A stretch of DNA of 6,511 bases from Stenotrophomonas_A sp002429615 (GCA_031987425.1 DALZZL010000188.1:1-6511); one strand, 5' to 3'. Shown: positions 1 through 6,017, counted from the stretch's first letter. The notes: a model not told the origin generated them from the letters alone. Made by a program: numbers and translations.

Positions 1-1826
1 AGCGCGCGGTCGCGTACCGCGCCCTTGTCGGCACTGGTGGCCAGCAGCGCGTAGGCCTTCAGCGCCGTGGTCACCTTGCGCGCGCGCGGTGCCGTCGGCT
101 TCCAGCCCTGCGCGTCCTGCGCCAGGCGGCGCGCGGCCAGGGTGGCGTCGTCCACCAGCAGGTTGATCGCGCGGTTCGGAATGTCGATGAGGATGCGGTC
201 GCCATCGTGCACCAGGCCGATCACGCCGCCTGCCGCCGCTTCCGGCGAAGCGTGGCCGATCGACAGGCCCGACGTGCCGCCGGAGAAGCGGCCATCGGTG
301 AGCAGGGCGCACTGCTTGCCCAGGCCCTTGGATTTCAGGTAACTGGTCGGATACAGCATCTCCTGCATGCCCGGGCCGCCCTTGGGGCCCTCGTAGCGGA
401 TCACCACCACGTCACCGGCCACCACCTCATTGGCGAGGATGCCCTTCACCGCCGCATCCTGGCTCTCGTAGACGCGCGCGCGGCCTTCGAACACGTGGAT
501 GGACTCGTCCACGCCGGCGGTCTTCACCACGCAGCCATCGACGGCGAGATTGCCGTACAGCACCGCCAGGCCGCCTTCCTGCGAATACGCATGCGGTACA
601 TCGCGGATGCAGCCTTCGCTGCGGTCCAGGTCCAGCGAGTCCCAGCGCGTGGCCTGGCTGAAAGCCACCTGCGTCGGGATGCCTGCCGGCCCGGCGCGGT
701 AGAACGTGTGCAAGGCCTCGTCGTCGCGGTCGGACACGCTCCATTGCGCGATGGCTTCGCCCAGGCTCTTCGCATGGACGGTGGACACCTCGGTATGCAG
801 CAGGCCGCCACGCGCCAGCTCGGCGAGGATCGCCATGATGCCGCCGGCGCGGTGCACGTCCTCGATGTGGTACTTCTGCGTGTTCGGCGCCACCTTGCAC
901 AACTGCGGCACGCGCCGCGAGAGGCGGTCGATGTCGCGCATGGTGAACGGCACCTCGGCTTCCTGCGCGGCGGCCAGCAGGTGCAGGATGGTGTTGGTGG
1001 AACCCCCCATCGCGATGTCCAGCGTCATCGCGTTCTCGAATGCCTCGAAGGTGGCGATGCCGCGCGGCAGCGCACCTTCGTCCTCGCCACCGTACCAGCG
1101 GTGGCACAGCTCCACCGCCACGCGGCCGGCGCGCTTGAACAGCGCTTCGCGATCCGCGTGCGTGGCCAGCGTGGTGCCGTTGCCCGGCAACGACAGGCCC
1201 AGCGCTTCGGTAAGGCAGTTCATCGAGTTGGCGGTGAACATGCCCGAGCACGAACCGCAGGTGGGGCACGCGCTGCGTTCGTACTCGGCGACCTTCTCGT
1301 CGGAGGCATTGCTGTCGGCCGCCACGACCATCGCGTCGATCAGGTCCAGGCCATGCGCCGCCAGCCGCGTCTTGCCGGCCTCCATCGGACCACCGGAGAC
1401 GAACACCGTGGGGATGTTGAGGCGCATCGCGGCCATCAGCATGCCCGGGGTGATCTTGTCGCAGTTGGAAATGCATACCAGCGCGTCGGCGCAGTGCGCA
1501 TTGACCATGTATTCGACCGCGTCGGCGATGATTTCGCGGCTGGGCAGCGAATAGAGCATGCCGTCGTGGCCCATCGCGATGCCGTCGTCCACGGCGATCG
1601 TGTTGAATTCCTTGGCCACGCCGCCGACCTGTTCGATCTCGCGTGCGACCAGCTGGCCGAGGTCCTTGAGGTGGACATGGCCGGGCACGAACTGGGTGAA
1701 GGAATTGGCGATGGCGACGATCGGCTTGTGGAAGTCGTCGTCCTTCATGCCGGTGGCGCGCCACAGCGCGCGGGCGCCGGCCATGTTGCGGCCGGCGGTG
1801 GAGGTGCGGGAGCGGTATTCGGGCAT
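1..1826 (-). CDS. ilvD: Dihydroxy-acid dehydratase IlvD, 3' end cut by window edge
   Basis: This enzyme dehydrates 2,3-dihydroxy-isovalerate and 2,3-dihydroxy-3-methylvalerate to the 2-keto acids, the penultimate common step of valine and isoleucine synthesis (leucine branches from the same route), in the cytoplasm with an Fe-S cluster. 608 codons are visible. The E. coli-type protein has about 616 residues, so only a few C-terminal codons and the stop are missing. The start MPEYRSRTSTAGRNMAGARA lines up with the known IlvD N-terminus. Family signatures are present: NCDKITPG (residues 121-128, candidate cluster ligand C122), CPTCGSC (187-193, with C193 as the other expected ligand), YEGPKGGPGMQEM (478-490) and TDGRFSGGTSG (510-520, containing the conserved active-site serine). 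No frameshift or internal stop was found. The bases before ATG are pyrimidine-rich and show no Shine-Dalgarno sequence. It is divergent from the cysteine-cluster gene, 116 bp away. Confidence 0.97.
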   Translation of the reverse strand, partial: MPEYRSRTSTAGRNMAGARALWRATGMKDDDFHKPIVAIANSFTQFVPGHVHLKDLGQLVAREIEQVGGVAKEFNTIAVDDGIAMGHDGMLYSLPSREIIADAVEYMVNAHCADALVCISNCDKITPGMLMAAMRLNIPTVFVSGGPMEAGKTRLAAHGLDLIDAMVVAADSNASDEKVAEYERSACPTCGSCSGMFTANSMNCLTEALGLSLPGNGTTLATHADREALFKRAGRVAVELCHRWYGGEDEGALPRGIATFEAFENAMTLDIAMGGSTNTILHLLAAAQEAEVPFTMRDIDRLSRRVPQLCKVAPNTQKYHIEDVHRAGGIMAILAELARGGLLHTEVSTVHAKSLGEAIAQWSVSDRDDEALHTFYRAGPAGIPTQVAFSQATRWDSLDLDRSEGCIRDVPHAYSQEGGLAVLYGNLAVDGCVVKTAGVDESIHVFEGRARVYESQDAAVKGILANEVVAGDVVVIRYEGPKGGPGMQEMLYPTSYLKSKGLGKQCALLTDGRFSGGTSGLSIGHASPEAAAGGVIGLVHDGDRILIDIPNRAINLLVDDATLAARRLAQDAQGWKPTAPRARKVTTALKAYALLATSADKGAVRDRA

Positions 1827-1865
1827 GCGGGCGGGGAAGGCTGGCGTGGAGCGGGATGCGCTTCC

Positions 1866-1871
1866 CTTATA
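1866..1871 (-). promoter_or_regulatory. Candidate -10 element for ilvD
   Basis: On the minus strand this reads TATAAG, five of six matches to the sigma-70 -10 consensus, in an otherwise GC-rich spacer. It would start transcription near 1859 and give a leader of about 33 nt before the ilvD ATG. No good -35 hexamer lies at 16-18 bp, so the call rests on the -10 alone. No leader peptide or attenuator fits in so short a leader. Confidence 0.35.
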
Positions 1872-1928
1872 CGGGATTCGCGAAGTTGCCACTGAAACCG
1901 TGCGCGCCCGGTGCGCGGGAAGCGGCAG

Positions 1929-1934
1929 TAGAAT
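1929..1934 (+). promoter_or_regulatory. Candidate -10 element for the cysteine-cluster gene
   Basis: TAGAAT fits the TANNNT-type -10 common in xanthomonads. Its end is only 8 bases before the ATG at 1943, so transcription would begin at or within a base or two of the start codon and give a leaderless or nearly leaderless mRNA. The absence of a Shine-Dalgarno sequence before 1943 agrees with that. No convincing -35 was found. Confidence 0.3.
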
Positions 1935-1942
1935 GCCGGCCC

Positions 1943-2209
1943 ATGCGCGACTGCCTGGAATGCCGCGAAGGCTGCGGTGCCTGCTGCATCGCGCCGTCGA
2001 TCACTTCGCCCCTGCCCGGCATGCCCCTCGGCAAGCCCGCCGGTGTGCCGTGCGCGCAGCTCGGGCCGGATATGCGCTGCCAGGTGTTCGGCACCGATGC
2101 GCGGCCCGGCTTCTGTGGCAGCCTGCGGCCGGCCGCCGATCTGTGTGGCGGCTCACGGGAAGAGGCGTTCGCGCTCATCCAGGCCCTGGAACAGGCCACC
2201 CGCCCCTGA
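1943..2209 (+). CDS. YeiW-like (YkgJ/UPF0153 family) cysteine-cluster protein
   Basis: This 88-residue protein has nine cysteines. The N-terminal cluster CLECREGCGACC (residues 4-15) is followed by IAPSITSPLPGMPLGKPAG and then C37, C46, C58 and C68. This pattern matches the YkgJ/UPF0153 family and most closely the small E. coli protein YeiW (about 84 residues), which has the same GCGACC...APSIxSPxPGMPxGKPA core. The cysteines very likely bind zinc or an Fe-S cluster. The biochemical role of the family is not established to my knowledge, so no function is assigned. The start at 1943 was chosen because homology begins there. An in-frame ATG at 1856 would add 29 residues that look like translated spacer. 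It is probably monocistronic, because the next gene follows an 80-bp regulatory gap. Confidence 0.88.
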   Translation: MRDCLECREGCGACCIAPSITSPLPGMPLGKPAGVPCAQLGPDMRCQVFGTDARPGFCGSLRPAADLCGGSREEAFALIQALEQATRP

Positions 2210-2214
2210 GCCTG

Positions 2215-2231
2215 ACCTGTTTTGTACAGGT
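2215..2231. repeat. Inverted repeat ACCTGT-N5-ACAGGT
   Basis: Perfect 6-bp arms (2215-2220 and 2226-2231) flank TTTGT, directly after the cysteine-cluster gene. No T-run follows, so it does not look like an intrinsic terminator. It could be an operator half of the regulatory region before the zinc-ribbon genes, or a weak 3' stem-loop. Confidence 0.5.
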
Positions 2232-2236
2232 ACTGT

Positions 2237-2248
2237 TCACCTAGGTGA
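2237..2248. promoter_or_regulatory. Perfect 12-bp palindrome TCACCTAGGTGA, possible operator
   Basis: This gap-free dyad lies at or just upstream of the position expected for the -35 of a promoter with TAGGAT as its -10 (2257-2262). Location and symmetry suggest a transcription-factor site controlling the zinc-ribbon pair. I do not recognise the regulator. Confidence 0.4.
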
Positions 2249-2251
2249 GGA

Positions 2252-2267
2252 GGCGCTAGGATGCGCC
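2252..2267 (+). promoter_or_regulatory. Candidate -10 (TAGGAT) framed by GGCGC/GCGCC inverted repeat
   Basis: TAGGAT at 2257-2262 is a plausible -10 and is flanked exactly by the arms GGCGC and GCGCC. Transcription would start near 2269, about 20 nt before the first zinc-ribbon ATG, leaving room for its strong Shine-Dalgarno sequence. The -35 region (about 2234-2239, TGTTCA) is weak and is touched by the 12-bp palindrome, which suggests a regulated promoter. Confidence 0.4.
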
Positions 2268-2289
2268 GGCATTCCAGGGAGAGGGAACG

Positions 2290-2928
2290 ATGATTGTTTG
2301 GGGATCGGGCGGTGACGTGGTGCAGCTGGGCGCGGCGGGGCAGGGGCAATGCCAGAGCTGCGAACGCGAACGGAATTTCCGCAACGTGCTGGCGTATCGC
2401 TATGCCCATGTCTGGTATCTCTTCAGCTGGGTGACGCAGAAGCAGTACATGACCGTCTGCGAGGCCTGCAACCGCGGGTTCCAGCACGACAGCAAGACTT
2501 TCGAAGCCAAGCTCGGCAAGTCGCCGATTCCGTTCTACCGCCGCTATGGCGGCCTGGCACTGCTCGGCTTGATCGGCATCGTCATCGTCGCCGCGATCAT
2601 CAGTTCGCAGAACGCCTCGCGTCACGACGAGGCACTGTTGTCCGGGCCGAAAGTGGGCGATCGCTACAGCGTGGATCTCGCCCGGGTCGTGCCGGGCGCC
2701 TATGAAGGCAAGGCCTACGGCGTGGTGCGGATCAGCGCGATCGAGAACGGCGAGGTCACGCTGGAGCTGCCGCAGCAGGGCTACAGCCAGTGGAGCGCGG
2801 CGGACACCGACCTGCATAGCAGCAAGTCCACGCGGGCAGACTATTTCGTCGCGGGCGTGAGCCACGCGGTGACCCTGGCCGAGCTGAAGGGCTGGCACCC
2901 GAGCGTGCTGCACCACGCCGAACGCTGA
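2290..2928 (+). CDS. Zinc-ribbon single-pass membrane protein with C-terminal domain (first of tandem pair)
   Basis: This protein has 212 residues. The N-terminal part (about 1-67) has the layout of the zinc-ribbon-15 type: M-I-x-W-G start, LG at 13-14, CQSC (C21, C24), an aromatic stretch HVWYLFSWVTQKQY (40-53) and CEAC (C57, C60). A conserved SPIPFYRR (78-85) precedes one hydrophobic segment (about 87-105). There is no signal peptide, and the arginines before the segment predict the zinc ribbon inside and residues about 106-212 in the periplasm. That C-terminal part looks beta-rich and is not recognised. The start is supported by a strong Shine-Dalgarno sequence, GGGAGAGGGA, at 2278-2286. 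A paralogue follows after 23 bp, so the two are likely co-transcribed. Function is unknown. The family name is from memory of the motif and was not searched. Confidence 0.88.
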   Translation: MIVWGSGGDVVQLGAAGQGQCQSCERERNFRNVLAYRYAHVWYLFSWVTQKQYMTVCEACNRGFQHDSKTFEAKLGKSPIPFYRRYGGLALLGLIGIVIVAAIISSQNASRHDEALLSGPKVGDRYSVDLARVVPGAYEGKAYGVVRISAIENGEVTLELPQQGYSQWSAADTDLHSSKSTRADYFVAGVSHAVTLAELKGWHPSVLHHAER

Positions 2929-2951
2929 CGTCTCGGCGCGGGGAAGCGACG

Positions 2952-3365
2952 ATGATTCTCTGGGGATTTGGCAGCGATCGCGTCGAGCTCGGCGCGGCGG
3001 AGGCCAGGGAATGCCGGCACTGTTCGCATCGCCGGCCATTCCGCCATGTGCTGCGCTACCGCTTCGTCCACATCTGGTATCTGTTCTGCTGGGTCACCGA
3101 GAAGCGCTACCTCGCCGTTTGCGAGGTGTGTTGCCATGGCGTGCAGCAGGACACCCGGGAGTTCGAGCGCGGGCTGGATCGATCACCGATCCCGTTCTAT
3201 CGCCGGCTGGGCTGGCTGGTGCTGCTGGCGCTGGTCGCCATCGTCGGCGGTGCCTGCCTGCTGCGTGCGCGGCGCGAGGCACCGCAGGACGACGCGCCGC
3301 AGCTGGCGTGGCGCGATCAACTCCCGGCCGGTTCGACCAGGTATTTGTCCTTCAGCCGCACGTAG
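2952..3365 (+). CDS. Zinc-ribbon membrane protein, shorter tandem paralogue
   Basis: This 137-residue protein aligns without gaps to the preceding gene product over about the first 100 residues (roughly 55 identities by hand count). It keeps C21, C24, C57 and C60, the HIWYLFCWVTEKRY stretch, SPIPFYRR and a hydrophobic segment (about 86-104). After the membrane segment only about 33 residues remain, and the large C-terminal domain of its neighbour is absent. Extra cysteines (C46, C61, C102) are not shared. The start has a Shine-Dalgarno sequence (GGGGAAG, 2940-2946). The gene begins 23 bp after its paralogue, consistent with an operon. Its last 16 codons overlap the convergent carbonic anhydrase gene by 49 bp, so the C-terminus is antisense to that gene's end. 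This may reflect loss of an original 3' end. Function is unknown. Confidence 0.8.
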   Translation: MILWGFGSDRVELGAAEARECRHCSHRRPFRHVLRYRFVHIWYLFCWVTEKRYLAVCEVCCHGVQQDTREFERGLDRSPIPFYRRLGWLVLLALVAIVGGACLLRARREAPQDDAPQLAWRDQLPAGSTRYLSFSRT

Positions 3366-3868
3366 TGCTGCGCCGAGTACTGCAGGCTCTCGATTTCCTT
3401 GTCGCTGAGCTTGCGTGCGAAGCGCGCCGGGTTGCCCAGCCACAGCTCGGCTTCGCCGACCTGCTTGCCCGGCCCGACCACCGCGCCGGCACCGACGAAG
3501 CCGTACTTGCCGACGCTTGCCCCATCGAGGATGCAGGCGCCCATGCCGATCAGGCTGTAATCGCCGATGGTGCAGGCATGGATGATGGTGCCGTGGCCGA
3601 CGGTGACGCCTTCGCCGATCAACGTCGGATAGCCGCCCTTGTTGAACGGGCTGTGGTGGCTGACGTGGATGATGGTGCCGTCCTGGATGTTGCTGCGCGC
3701 ACCGATCCGCACGTAGTTGACGTCGCCGCGGATCACCGTGCCCGGCCAGATCGACACATCGTCGCCCAGCACGACATCGCCGATCACCGTACTGGCCGGG
3801 TCGACATACACGCGTTCGCCGAGGACCGGCAGCTTGCCGTCGAAGGGACGGAGCGAAGAAGTCGTCAT
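3317..3868 (-). CDS. Gamma carbonic anhydrase family protein (YrdA-like)
   Basis: This 183-residue left-handed beta-helix protein is built of hexapeptide repeats (for example VIGDVVLGDDVSIWPGTVIR) across about residues 20-150, followed by a C-terminal helix. It resembles E. coli YrdA (about 184 residues) almost end to end. The three expected metal-binding histidines are visible as H68 (IIHVSHH), H92 (TVGHG) and H97 (IIHAC), together with R47/D49 of RGDV and Q62 of NIQDG. The family includes true gamma carbonic anhydrases, but many YrdA-like members have weak or unshown activity, so CO2 hydration is an inference. The start ATG overlaps the mnmG stop codon (ATGA, 3865-3868), so it is expected to be translated by coupling in an mnmG operon. 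No terminator hairpin was seen after its stop. Confidence 0.93.
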   Translation of the reverse strand: MTTSSLRPFDGKLPVLGERVYVDPASTVIGDVVLGDDVSIWPGTVIRGDVNYVRIGARSNIQDGTIIHVSHHSPFNKGGYPTLIGEGVTVGHGTIIHACTIGDYSLIGMGACILDGASVGKYGFVGAGAVVGPGKQVGEAELWLGNPARFARKLSDKEIESLQYSAQHYVRLKDKYLVEPAGS

Positions 3869-5754
3869 GCGGCACTCGCGCGCCGTGCGCGCTCCAGGTG
3901 CACCAGCAGCAGCGAGATCGCCGCCGGAGTCATGCCCGGGATGCGCTGTGCCTGGCCGATGGTCGCCGGGCGCACGCGCGCCAGTTTCTGCGTCACCTCG
4001 GCCGACAGCCCGCGCACGCCGGCGTAATCGAAGCCGTCCGGAATGGCGGTGTGCTCATGCCGCTGCTGACGTTCGATCTCGCCGCGCTGGCGATCCAGAT
4101 AACCGGCGTACTTGACCCCGATCTCGACCTGCTCGGCCACCTGCGCATCGTCCACGCCGGGGCCCAGCGAGGGCACCTGCATCAGCTTGGCGTAGTCCAG
4201 CTCCGGGCGCTTGATCAGGTCCAGCACGTTGGTTTCGCGGCTCACCGCCACGCCCAGCGCCTGTTCGACCTCGCGGCCCAGCGCGTTGCCGGGCGTCGCC
4301 CACAGCGCCTGCAGGCGCTGGCGCTCGCGTTCCACCGCCTCCTGCTTGGCGCCGAAGCGCGCCCAGCGCGCCTCGCCGACTAGGCCGAGTTCGCGACCCA
4401 CCGGGGTCAGGCGCGCGTCGGCGTTGTCCTCACGCAGCTGCAGCCGGTATTCGGCGCGGCTGGTGAACATGCGGTATGGCTCGGTGGTGCCGTGGGTGAT
4501 GAGGTCGTCCACCAGCACGCCGAGGTAGGCCTCATCGCGGCGCGGCGACCACGCCGGCAGCTGGCGCACGTGGCGCGCGGCGTTGAGGCCGGCGAGCAGG
4601 CCCTGCGCGGCGGCTTCCTCGTAGCCGGTGGTGCCGTTGATCTGCCCGGCGAAGAACAGCCCCTCGATGAGCTTGGTCTCAAGCGAAGGCTTCAGGCCGC
4701 GCGGGTCGAAGAAGTCGTATTCGATCGCGTAGCCGGGCCGGGTGATGTGCGCGTGCTCGAAGCCGCGGATCGAACGCACCAGCGCCAGCTGCACGTCGAA
4801 CGGCAGCGAGGTGGAGATGCCGTTCGGGTAGATCTCGGTGACCTCCAGCCCTTCGGGCTCGACGAAGATCTGGTGGCTGGCCTTCTCGGCGAAGCGCACC
4901 ACCTTGTCCTCGATCGACGGGCAGTAGCGCGGGCCGATGCCCTCGATCTGCCCGCTGTACAGCGGCGAGCGGTGCAGCGCGCCGCGGATGATCTCGTGGG
5001 TCTGCTCGGTGGTGTGGGTGATCCAGCAGCTCACCTGCGCCGGATGCTCGTCCACCGAACCGAGGAAGGACATCACCGGGCGCGGGTCGTCGCCGGGCTG
5101 CTCGTCCATCACCGTGTAATCCAACGTGCGGCCATCGATGCGTGGCGGCGTGCCGGTCTTCAGGCGGTCCACGCCGAACGGGCGCTCGCGCAGGCGCGCG
5201 GCCAGCGTGGTCGCCGGCGGGTCGCCCATGCGGCCGGCGGCGTACTGGGTCGGGCCGACATGGATCTTGCCGGCCAGGAAGGTGCCGGCGGTCAGCACCA
5301 CGGCGGTGGCGTCGAAGCGCAGGCCGGTCTGGGTGATGACGCCGCGCACGGCGTCGCCTTCGATGACGAGGTCGTCCACCGCCGCCTGGAACACGGTCAG
5401 CTGGTCCTGCGCCTCGACGATGCGGCGGATCGCGCTGCGGTACAGCGCGCGATCGGCCTGGCAGCGCGTGGCGCGCACCGCCGGGCCCTTGGAGGCATTG
5501 AGCGTGCGCCACTGGATGCCGGCCTGGTCGGCGGCATGCGCCATGGCACCGCCGAGGGCGTCGATCTCCTTGACCAGGTGGCCCTTGCCGATGCCGCCGA
5601 TGGCCGGGTTGCAGCTCATCGCGCCCACGGTCTCGATGTTGTGGGTCAGCAGCAGGGTGCGCGCGCCGGTGCGGGCGGAGGCCAGCGCGGCTTCGGTGCC
5701 GGCGTGGCCGCCACCGATCACGATCACGTCGTAGCGGTAGAAGGAGTCAGTCAT
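3865..5754 (-). CDS. mnmG: tRNA uridine-5-carboxymethylaminomethyl modification enzyme MnmG (GidA)
   Basis: With MnmE, this FAD enzyme installs the carboxymethylaminomethyl or aminomethyl group at C5 of wobble U34 in certain tRNAs, using methylenetetrahydrofolate and NADH, in the cytoplasm. The protein has 629 residues, the same as E. coli MnmG. Visible features are the FAD-binding GGGHAG (14-19), SCNPAIGGIGKGHL (47-60) with catalytic C48, GPRYCPSIEDKVVRF (274-288) with catalytic C278, the second GidA signature at 369-391, and a helical C-terminal MnmE-interaction region ending in SLLLVHLERARR. The start at 5754 (MTDSFYRYDVIVIGGG) matches the family. The frame stays open upstream to 6072, but that stretch is spacer-like and crosses terminators. 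A GGGGGG Shine-Dalgarno sequence lies at 5769-5764, inside a hairpin. The carbonic anhydrase gene follows with a 4-bp overlap. Confidence 0.97.
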   Translation of the reverse strand: MTDSFYRYDVIVIGGGHAGTEAALASARTGARTLLLTHNIETVGAMSCNPAIGGIGKGHLVKEIDALGGAMAHAADQAGIQWRTLNASKGPAVRATRCQADRALYRSAIRRIVEAQDQLTVFQAAVDDLVIEGDAVRGVITQTGLRFDATAVVLTAGTFLAGKIHVGPTQYAAGRMGDPPATTLAARLRERPFGVDRLKTGTPPRIDGRTLDYTVMDEQPGDDPRPVMSFLGSVDEHPAQVSCWITHTTEQTHEIIRGALHRSPLYSGQIEGIGPRYCPSIEDKVVRFAEKASHQIFVEPEGLEVTEIYPNGISTSLPFDVQLALVRSIRGFEHAHITRPGYAIEYDFFDPRGLKPSLETKLIEGLFFAGQINGTTGYEEAAAQGLLAGLNAARHVRQLPAWSPRRDEAYLGVLVDDLITHGTTEPYRMFTSRAEYRLQLREDNADARLTPVGRELGLVGEARWARFGAKQEAVERERQRLQALWATPGNALGREVEQALGVAVSRETNVLDLIKRPELDYAKLMQVPSLGPGVDDAQVAEQVEIGVKYAGYLDRQRGEIERQQRHEHTAIPDGFDYAGVRGLSAEVTQKLARVRPATIGQAQRIPGMTPAAISLLLVHLERARRASAA

Positions 5755-5761
5755 CGCAGTA

Positions 5762-5777
5762 GGCCCCCCTGGGGGCC
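5762..5777 (-). promoter_or_regulatory. Hairpin enclosing the mnmG Shine-Dalgarno sequence
   Basis: In the mnmG mRNA this reads GGCCCCCAGGGGGGCC. The ends pair as GGCCCC with GGGGCC (6 bp, tetraloop), or with one more pair and a tighter loop. The G-run is the only Shine-Dalgarno candidate, 9-10 nt before the ATG, so the stem would hide the ribosome site. The same near-palindrome lies about 90 bp upstream of the divergent sigma-54 -24 element and could instead serve as an activator site on DNA. Confidence 0.5.
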
Positions 5778-5835
5778 GGCAGTATGGACGTGCCGCGGGT
5801 GGGGGCGCGTCGAAAGAAGGGCCGATTCTGTAGGC

Positions 5836-5862
5836 AGGGTCACATTTTACGAAAGCGACCCT
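5836..5862. promoter_or_regulatory. Inverted repeat AGGGTC-N15-GACCCT containing a candidate mnmG -10
   Basis: The arms at 5836-5841 and 5857-5862 are perfect 6-mers, with one further C/G match inside. The AT-rich centre reads TAAAAT on the minus strand (5849-5844), a good -10 for mnmG that would give a leader of about 80 nt. A clear -35 is not present. The repeat also sits just upstream of the plus-strand sigma-54 element, so a protein bound here could affect both divergent promoters. Confidence 0.38.
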
Positions 5863-5866
5863 CAAG

Positions 5867-5882
5867 TTGGCACGCTTCCTGC
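5867..5882 (+). promoter_or_regulatory. Sigma-54 (RpoN) type promoter
   Basis: TTGGCACGCTTCCTGC matches the sigma-54 consensus TGGCAC-N5-TTGC with a single mismatch (C for the first T of TTGC). The invariant GG (5869-5870) and GC (5881-5882) are separated by exactly 10 bp. Transcription would start near 5893-5895. No protein gene follows on this strand, but an intrinsic terminator lies about 100 bp downstream. A sigma-54 promoter needs an enhancer-binding activator; the dyads at 5762-5777 and 5836-5862 are candidate sites. Confidence 0.65.
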
Positions 5883-5892
5883 GGATAACCCG

Positions 5893-6013
5893 ATAGCACC
5901 CAATCGTGGCAATGCGACACAGGGGCGTAAGGCTGGAATTGGAACAGGGGCCAGCCAGGCGCACATTGGGGAAGCGCGGGGCCGGTAGTCGGGGGACTGC
6001 CGGCCCTTTTTTT
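5893..6013 (+). ncRNA. Predicted sigma-54-dependent small RNA divergent from mnmG
   Basis: The transcript is bounded by the sigma-54 promoter and the terminator at 5979-6013 and would be about 115-120 nt. No plausible reading frame with a ribosome site lies inside it. Predicted structure: CCCAAT (5899-5904) pairs with ATTGGG (5965-5970), enclosing a hairpin GGCTGG/CCAGCC (5931-5936, 5951-5956) with a 14-nt purine-rich loop AATTGGAACAGGGG. The terminator stem follows. Several GGA trinucleotides occur (5883, 5935, 5941, 5970 and 5994 regions), one of them in the hairpin loop, so CsrA/RsmA binding is possible, though none has the ANGGA form. I do not recognise it as a named RNA family. Confidence 0.5.
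5979..6013 (+). terminator. Intrinsic terminator, plus strand
   Basis: A 12-bp stem, GGGCCGGTAGTC with GACTGCCGGCCC, has a single G-U pair and a GGGG loop and is followed at once by seven T (6007-6013). The T-run is on the plus strand only, so it ends a rightward transcript. The only candidate source nearby is the sigma-54 promoter at 5867. Confidence 0.85.
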
Positions 6014-6017
6014 ATCC

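Noticed and set aside
207..1895. Long plus-strand open frame of 562 codons, histidine/alanine/arginine-rich
   Set aside because: It lies wholly antisense to ilvD, whose motifs are intact; its composition is typical of a GC-rich shadow frame.
1856..1942. Upstream in-frame ATG for the cysteine-cluster protein
   Set aside because: It would add 29 residues without family similarity and would start within the candidate ilvD promoter; homology begins at 1943.
2215..2231. Terminator for the cysteine-cluster gene
   Set aside because: There is a short 6-bp stem with no T-run after it; it was kept only as an inverted repeat.
4492..5988. Plus-strand open frame of 498 codons opposite mnmG
   Set aside because: It is antisense to conserved mnmG and has shadow-frame composition without recognisable motifs.
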